The notes beneath the pieces are model-generated. The model saw only the letters and a list, made by a program, of their open reading frames with translations, ran no database searches and was not told the origin of the DNA. This document shows positions 56,001 through 64,000 of a stretch of 64,000 nucleotides of DNA, piece after piece. Numbering within the stretch: the first letter of the stretch is position 1; each line of letters opens with the position of its first letter. The DNA is from Casuarina equisetifolia (Eukaryota > Streptophyta > Magnoliopsida > Fagales > Casuarinaceae). Where the stretch lies: contig CM052360.1 in NCBI GenBank assembly GCA_028551475.1, positions 5,878,501-5,942,500 on the forward strand, in the 5' to 3' direction. The translations under genes and the position numbers were made by a program.

Positions 56001-59000
56001 TGCGCTCGCATATGTTGTTAATATGCACAGGTATTGATGCATCTGTGCCTATTCCATTCTTCTCCATCAGGGAAATCAGCTCACTCTCACTCAGATAATC
56101 TGGAGGCGTGGTGCTCCCCTGCAGATTTAGATATTTAGAAATTTACATCAAGATATTTGCTTTTCTAGACATTTTTTTTCCTATTTATCTCTCCCTGACG
56201 ATTGCATCATCCGTCCCTCAAAATGCAGCAGGATAGAGCCCTGGTCACTACGATAAAACAAAGCCCCCCACAACACACACACACAATCAAAATAAAAAAC
56301 GAAGTAGATAACCCCAAAGGAAAGCATGAATAGAAGAATCTTGAATTTCTCTCAGCTCGAAAGGAAAAAAGATAGTGAATACATGGAAAAATGTGAAACA
56401 TAAAAAAGTATACAAACATACACTTCAGCTAGGAGGATAGAAGCCCTACCTCATATAACTCCACTTTTGAAACTTCTATCTTCTCCCCTTTCGTAAATGA
56501 AGGAAGATTTCTCTCATTTACTCCCAACCATGGCATTACAGATGTAAACCCTTCAACTGTAACATGTTGCCCAGTGCAATGGAAGGACTCTCCCCCAATT
56601 GAGAATCCAACCCTTGTCCTGTTATAGATTCAAGGAATGAATTGATTATCCCAAGTTCACAGATAAAGTTTAGTTAGAAGGAAAACCTATCATTAATATA
56701 CAGATAAGCAGGCAAAAGCTTCGAACCTAGAAGAGCATTTGCAAAATTAATCATAAAAGAATAAAAAAGAAAAAAAGAAACGGAAGGCAATATGCAATAG
56801 CTACAAGCTATAGTTAAAAACAGAGTAAGAGAGAAGGAAAAAAAGTACAAAAGCCAAACATCTCCATCTCCGTTTATCTTACCAAAAACAAGTGGGAACA
56901 AATAGGAACCATTGATTGTGAGAATTTTTCACTTTCAAAATTCCTCCACACTATCGGTCAAATGATTCAGAGAGTTTTGATCATTTGAAGAAAATGAAAA
57001 ACAAATGGGAACCAAAGTAATATCATTTTCAATTTTCTCGAGTGAGTAAAATTTCCTTTTACAAATTTTATTTATTTGATCAAAGTTTAACCAATATGTA
57101 ATATCCAAACCAAAAAAAGACAACAAAATCTTTTATGATCGATCACAAAAGCAACTGCATTTGAATCTTCTAATCTCTTTGTCATCAAAGAAAGAGCCGA
57201 GTAAAGAAAGGACTAGGATAGGTAAACCACAAAGTTTTTACAGCTAACTACAGCCAAAGGACAAATTGGCTTCTGTATCCCAGACGTTTTCTTTGGGCTC
57301 CAACGGCTATGAAGTCATTGCAGGGTTGTCTTAAGACAGAGAGGTGAAAATAGATGAAGAAGAACACTAAGACCCAAAAGTTCTTTGGAGTTGAAACATC
57401 CTGCGCAATGATAGGTGTTACTGTAAGTATTTCAATTATTTTGACTAAAGGGGAAAAGAAAAGAGAGCTTGGGGTTGGAGGGGGGGGGGAGTAGTAAATG
57501 AAACAAGAGAAATCATTATCTCATCTACTATTTTCTTAATTAATTTAGGCTGGATAACTCTGAATATGTGCTTATTCTTTCTGTCTCTCCTTTTGCCTCA
57601 AAATCCTTTTCGTTATTGAAAGTAATCTGATAGGAAAAGATCCTCTTTCTTTATAAGGCAATCCCATCAATAAACATACAAGTAACAGCTCAAATTCTCT
57701 AACTGAATTTATTTTTCACCATAAGGACCTGCTGACTAATGGATGATCGAAATTCTCTTTGGACAACACAAAAACTGGTTGATAAAGGCGTCTTTATTTC
57801 CTCTAAAAAGCACGCATTAACAAAAGCCATATCATGAAAAATAAGCTGTTATCGAGAAAAAAATGAGGGGTTATCAAGCTAGCCTTCAAGCTTCAAGTTG
57901 CTTAACAATAGCTAGGCTTCTTTGAGGTAATAAAGAAATTCCCAACAATGAACCAAAACGATAAGATGAAATAATAAATAAAAATGACAAAATACATCTT
58001 TTTACCTCAGATACTGGCAATCAGGAGAGACAGTCCCTATAAAGTGTTGACAGACATACTGGTATAGCCTCCAAGAATCTTTGTCTAGCATATCCTCTGT
58101 GGCTGCCCGCATTGGGGTAATGGGAGGATGGTCACCTGCATCTGTTCCAACTCGTGGTTTATGATACCCATCATTGAGTAGTTTCTTCACATCATTGCCC
58201 CATCCAGGGTTGTTTGCTAGTACAGCAAGTGTGCCTTTAAAATCAAATAAGGAAGGATAGGCTGTGCTCTCTGTACGCGGATAACTAGAGGAGGAGAATA
58301 GAGGAAAATTAGTGATCATTAGGTTCCAAGCACTCAAAGACATGGATTTTATTACAATTTGCATGATGCTCTGTAAAATATCTGATTCTCCAAAAGGGAT
58401 AAATATCTCTCTTATATTCCAAATATTTCAGGTGGAAGAAATATCAATACAGTATTCAACATATGTGGCGTCAACTCAGAGTATCTCCGAATCCAAATTT
58501 ACTAAATACCCATTCTTAACCCAAAACGGAACTACAGTTCTCATATGCTTTGTGCATATATTGAAAAAGTTGACGGAGAAATGTTGATGGCTTGACGTCC
58601 AACATGCCAATATGAAATTAGCAAATATTTAAAATTAGTTATCTTGGGAGACAATAAATAGAAAAAAAATTTCAGAACCCTAGGTTCAATTCTTCTGGAC
58701 TTCAAATATAGACTTTTGCGGATACACAGTAACAAGCTAAAACTAAGAAGAATTTCTGCTAAGCATGCATTTAACAGGCAGTTGCTAGGTTTCAACTAAT
58801 TCACAAGTTTCTTGCAACACTTGTCCAATGATGGCAGTAAACCTTCCAACAAGGCGAGTTTTCTGTAAGTCTTTGACCAGTCAAAACAGTCTGTTCTGAA
58901 AGTTCTGGTATACAAGTGTGGTATAGGTGCTTAGAAGAATTCGTTCTCAGAATCTCCCCTAACTCAACAATTTAAAGAATCATATACATATCTAGGGGAT

Positions 59001-62000
59001 ACTCCTGAAGTATATATCAGAATTAGGCTCTCTTAATTACTTATTAGCTTAATTCAATCTTGTGAGTAGCCATAGTGAGATTAGTATGCATTTGTGATTC
59101 TTCTGGTACAGAATTCAACATGGTAAAAACCAAGCTGCAGATAATGCCAAGGCACGGCAGGACATACAACCATGTCTTCTATTGGCATATACAAAGTGAA
59201 ACTCACTATTTACAAATGAATACTAATCAGAGAGCTCTAACTGTGAGTAATCTTTTTAGACATCATGCAGATGTAGCACATCGGATCATGACAAACAGAA
59301 TATCCACCTATACGACAAAGTTTTTACAAGCCTGATCTGGCACAACCAATAACATGAAACTTCTGCAATCTAAGTAAAGAGTCTATTAGGCAATTATAGC
59401 TTGGTATTTTGCTCTCTATGGAGAACAACCAATGATGTCATAACTAGGGCAAGATATAAATCAAACATAACAACAACAATGGGAAAAGGATTACTAAAAG
59501 ACCTGATGAATCCTTGAGTATACAAGCGTTCAGCCAGTTGCATAGCCATTTGAGGTCCAAAGCCAAGTGCACTTGAAGCAACCTAGATAAAATCAATCAA
59601 ACCATGAGAAGTTTCCAAGTTGTCTACAAGAAACCCATAAAGCTAAAGAAGTCAGTTCCCCAAATACATGAACAAAATTTCCATGAGGAACTTCTACAAA
59701 TTGAAAGAGTTGGATAATTCTACTGATTGAATCATCACATATAGGGGCACCACATTATTCTAAACAACAAAGCATATTTCCTCATGGTGAGATCATGGAT
59801 GATCTTTAACAAGTGCAGAAGATTGTAGTTTATAGACTTTATTCCATCTTAATTGTTGCATCCTATGTCATGCTTTTGCATCATTCGATTTTCCTACATT
59901 ACTTGGTGATAACATGGAACAAGATTTTGATCTCCCTTCATCCCTTTCTCCCACAAGATTTTGATTTTCCTACATCCTATCTCCCTTTTTCCTACATTTA
60001 CTCATCAACAAGTTTTATGTTGATCATCTTTTTAGTTCTACTCCACAACAAATTGGTAGAAGTCTATTCATGAAAAGAATATTGGAAAATCAAACTGTAC
60101 AAACACACACTTATTTTGGTAATTTGTAGTATTGGATCAATTAGTAATTTAGTTTAGGATTTGTAGTAAAAGCACGAAGGTGTCCAGCTCTTATCAGGTT
60201 TAAGTTCTCAGATCTTATAAGGACTCCTAATGTTATTAGATTTTTATAATATTCAGTAACACCTCAATCATATGGAGAAAGAACAAGTTCATGAAATTTT
60301 GCAACAAAAAAACTACCTTTTTAGAAAATCTTTCGTACCATTTTTTCTGATTTAAACAATAAGCAAATCCAATTTTTGAGATGTGGTATTATCCTTCTAT
60401 CTTTCAGAATGATCACAAACAATTAAAAACAGTCGGAACACTATTTAAAGACAATGGTATTGTATAAAAAAGAAAAAAAAAATAACCACAAGCCAATCTG
60501 CAGTTTTGCTGACCTTCAGAAGATTCACTGTATTCAGACCAGGGGGACGATTTTTGGTTTCCTGTTTTTTTGATATTTCAGTAACTTCCAGAATTCCATC
60601 TTCCATTACTGACTTTTGAAACATCATAGCAACCTGCAATATACAGAAGTAGGAGATGGATAGTGATTGGCAAGATGAGTAAACATAAAATATTGCACAG
60701 CTTGAGCAAGTAAGGTCTCACCTCTAAGTCAAACAACTTGTTACGTTCCCATTCAAGCTGAAGTTCATAACCGTTTTGCATTATGTATGGTCGCAAAGCC
60801 CAAAACTTTTCTGGCTTAAAAGTAGTTATTTGCAAATAGCGCAGCACACAAAACCCTAGGGTGGGAGTTTGACATGGTCCATAGCTGAAACAAGCAATTC
60901 ATCAGCAAGACTTGCAGATGGATGAAATTAAAATTATATGTCAACAAATTCTCATGAATTTGATGCCATAAGTCAATTATATGGGATAATGTGATATCAT
61001 GACTTACAGGTAATGTGACTTACAATTATGTAGAGTAGCAGTAAGGGTGATTTATCTGTCAACTTTTCCACTATCATCCCCATAGAGGCTTAAACTCGGT
61101 AACTGAAAGCCCTAGCCATATACCTACGTTTCTATTTTACCCTCCCACATTTATTAGAAAGCAAAAGGAAACCAGAAAACTCCACGGCTAAGACTATAAT
61201 TCTTCCTACCAGATTTCAGTTTACCATTCATGTTTCCCATAACTGGTCAAGTCTGGTATCCGCATATGTGACATTAGACAAAAGCTAAAAATAAAAACAA
61301 GAGATAGAGAGAAGAGAACCTACGAGATAACACTAGAGTCAAGATTCCCATATTTTCCCTGAAAGTAGGTAGTTTGAAATCGTGTAAAGGCAACTCCAAC
61401 TTTCAAATCTATCTCTTGCCGAGCGTCTACTGCTAGTGCCTCATCTCTATTGGGTTCAACAAGATTGTCCATGGCCTTCAAAATGTCTTTGTCTAAAACA
61501 GAAGAAAACCGTGCACGATAGACCCTTCTTCTACCATCCTTTCTATTAAAGCCAGTGCACTCAATAACTGCAAAAGGCAATTAACTTTATTTGCATAACT
61601 TTTAAAGACAGATTCAGTAAGCCCAGTATGCTAAACCATGTAACCATTGAGTTTTTGAACCATGACCTCATCCTCCACCTTGTGCTTATAGGAAAAGAAA
61701 GCTCATTTGTGCTAGGGTTCATTTCCCTAGGACAAGATAAATGCAGAGGTCACTAACAATGTGCCTGAAACATACACTCAACATACAGCTTATACATTCA
61801 CACCAACTCAAAAATTAAGCAATTCACTCTTTACAGAACTAATGACCTTGCACATGCCTAACACGAGAATATTTTTAATAGAGATACCATTATCTACAGT
61901 ATTTTGTAAATTAAGCATACATTTTGCAATTATGCAATGGCTTTGTTTAGCATTCATGAAAACAATGTTTTGCTTTATCCAATTTTTTGTCATACTACAA

Positions 62001-63939
62001 AAGAAGACAAAAACAAAATGCAAAAAATATCATTGTGTAGTACGCCAAATTAGTCTGCTCTACTGGCCCCATCCCCTTGGAAAAATGGCATCTCAGTTCT
62101 AAGTTCCAGTTGATTCATTCAGCTAAAATGATTTTGTTTGGTTAACGAAACTTTGGGGCTTGACTATTCACAAACATTTCAATTTTGTTTAGGATGTAAT
62201 TTAAACTGCAGTAGTGGACCTATTCCATCTCCTAGGTAACAATGGCATCCTATATGGCTTAAGGAGTTCCCACATTATGCATACCATAGTTTAAAGAATA
62301 CATTTCCCCAGACAGCATTTGCCGTAATAAGTTTGTAACATTATTCCAAATATCAAGTGGAAAAACAAATCCAACAATTTTTCCCATGAAACTGACAAAA
62401 TCAAGAAAAGAGAAAATTGGTGGCATTGCAATACACATACACCAAGCATCCAGAGCTGCAACACAGAGAGAGCGGGCGGGTGGTGTTTTGTGTGTGTTTG
62501 GGTGGGGGTACAAACTTGTAGCTTCAGAAGGGATTAGCTCTGAATAATCTAATTATAAAACATGGTGAATCACAATTAAGTGTTGAGGAGAAAGAAGTAC
62601 AAAGAGAAATTAAAAAAAAAAAGAAGGAAAATAGGTCAGGTATTCTTCGTTTGGAACCAATTCATACGCTGTTTTATTTCAAACTTTGTTTGTTACAATA
62701 AAATTAATTTCTTGCCAAGTTCCTACATAGCAATTGCTCACTAGAAAAAAAGTTTGCAAGTCCAACTGAAGGCAATTAAAGATCAGTAGAAACTTATTGA
62801 AATAAGCCATGTGTTAGTCGTAGAAGATGCTTGAATTGAAACCAATATCCCTTAAAATATTCTTGTCACTTTAAGAGAAGCCTTTGGAAAGGGCAAGATT
62901 TTTAGACATTCTACATACTGTTAGACAAACAATCTCGCAGAAGTTTTTGATGCAGCTCCCTAGGGATTAAAACCAACAATTATGAGAAAACAATGATCGA
63001 AGTCATTCCCAGACAAGGTCTGTGTCTTAAACACCCCTGACATGACATTGCAGCCTTCATTTTCTTAAAGATTTAACTTTGTCACTGAAACAAGAAAATC
63101 GTACTTGCCATCATCCACATAAATTTGCACAAGAGCGAGGAGTGGGGGAGGCAGCAGCTACCTTCAAAGCATATATTTTCTCCTTCACGGTCACAATCCA
63201 ACCATAGCACTAAATTATTAAAGCCACGAGCTTCTTGATTTAAATGCCTACATATATGAGCCTTTTTCCAAGAGAATCAGTAAAATTTATTGCAAAAGTA
63301 GGAAATTCTGTAGAATCCAAAAGAATATAGCAAATGTATCATACATAAAATAACAAGTTCTAAGTTTAAGTTTGACCTACATTAACAACCGTAAGAAGAT
63401 AAAATACCTTGACTGCATAAAATGGTACAAAGGCAAAGCGCTTAAAAGTACCAAGTGTAGAATGCATGGGGATACATCTAATGTGCCCCGGTAGACATGC
63501 AAAAATAGATTTAGCCAATTATCCTAGTTAGCAAAACTTTCTATCGGCAAACACCAATAACAGGATCCTGAAGTTCCTAGCATCATATTCCATAACTCAT
63601 TACATATTGCTTGATACTCCAATACAAAAAATTTTAACAGTTAACATTACTCAATTTTCATATTTCCCACAATGCATCTTTCATATATTTAACCAAAGTA
63701 TTAAAGCATGTAAAAGCTTCTTCTAACAACTTTACAAGCTTTGATTTTGAGCAACAAGCAAGAATTTATTCCTACAACGTCTTTCAAAATATTTATATAC
63801 AGAGAAACAGAAACTACAAACAAGGGAAGGTTCAAAAAGCCATACCTTGGGGTTTGATTCTGTCTTAATCGTTTGTGCGTCAAAAAGATCCAATGGGTTA
63901 GTGAGAGCCCAATTTTGATGCGTTTGAGGAAAATCTAGA
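53026..63939 (-). CDS. TOP3B: DNA topoisomerase 3-beta, N-terminus beyond the window
   Basis: Exons: 63846-63939, 63162-63261, 61324-61567, 60722-60884, 60514-60633, 59503-59582, 58006-58284, 56450-56618, 55990-56118, 55662-55874, 54456-54635, 53026-53685. All GT-AG, phases agree; 809 residues are encoded here and the first few dozen lie past position 64000. TOP3B is a type IA enzyme that passes single strands of DNA, and in animals RNA, through a transient Tyr-linked break. Seen: TOPRIM acidic motif DCDREGE (63178-63198); [29 protein letters not shown]; catalytic Tyr in SYPRTES (codon 58281-58283); [13 protein letters not shown]; and [13 protein letters not shown]. The C-terminal 280 residues hold zinc-finger Cys pairs (CGKC/CGTC, CPID/CPYC, CPEC/CNTC, CTEC/CILC). 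A Gly-Arg tail follows before KMSFRDF. The tail matches the RGG-rich tail of animal TOP3B. The protein is otherwise intact. Confidence 0.97.
53101..53139 (-). repeat. In-frame hexamer microsatellite coding for (Gly-Arg)n
   Basis: On the coding (minus) strand GGAAGA repeats about six times in perfect phase and encodes alternating Gly-Arg in the last exon of TOP3B. Degenerate units continue to about 53075. Confidence 0.95.
54203..54223. repeat. (GA)n microsatellite in a TOP3B intron
   Basis: Ten GA units in the intron between the last two TOP3B exons. A simple repeat only. Confidence 0.95.
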
Positions 63940-64000
63940 CTAGATTCATAAAAAGAAAAAACATAACCTTAAAAAATCTAGCCACAAGTTGCAAATGCAT

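Overview
The window is nuclear DNA of a flowering plant. It is AT-rich, its genes are split by many GT-AG introns, and the recognisable products are plant proteins: a chloroplast phytoene desaturase, a chloroplast S1-domain protein, a seed oil-body protein and a DVL/RTFL micropeptide. The intron-containing genes were rebuilt by joining open frames at splice sites, with reading phase checked across every junction.

Layout. 1-5 kb: mostly unassigned sequence, with one small possible gene (1727-1972, minus). 5.2-6.2 kb: an oil body-associated protein of the OBAP1 type (minus), with a seed/ABA-type promoter to its right. 6830-6902: tRNA-Lys(CTT), minus. 8-23 kb: one large plus-strand gene of 17 coding exons for an NHL-repeat protein with a thioredoxin-like N-terminal half. 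24.8-26.3 kb: cytosolic ribosomal protein eL21, plus, with a telo-box/site II promoter. From 27 kb to the right edge every recognised gene is on the minus strand: SRRP1 (S1 RNA-binding ribosomal protein), a DVL/RTFL small-peptide gene, phytoene desaturase, coatomer subunit beta and DNA topoisomerase 3-beta. The last runs off the right edge, so its N-terminus is missing.

How the genes relate. They are independent eukaryotic transcription units, not an operon. PDS (carotenoid synthesis) and SRRP1 (plastid RNA binding) both act in chloroplasts; coatomer beta acts in Golgi-ER vesicle traffic; eL21 in cytosolic translation; TOP3B on DNA/RNA topology; OBAP1 on seed lipid droplets.

No defence system, CRISPR array or other exotic system was found. 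The observations most worth a second look are the 57-residue DVL/RTFL gene at 33101-33274, a perfect 34-nt fold-back with nested direct repeats in a PDS intron, a GC-AG intron in SRRP1, the hexamer-encoded GR tail of TOP3B, and several young tandem duplications in introns and spacers.
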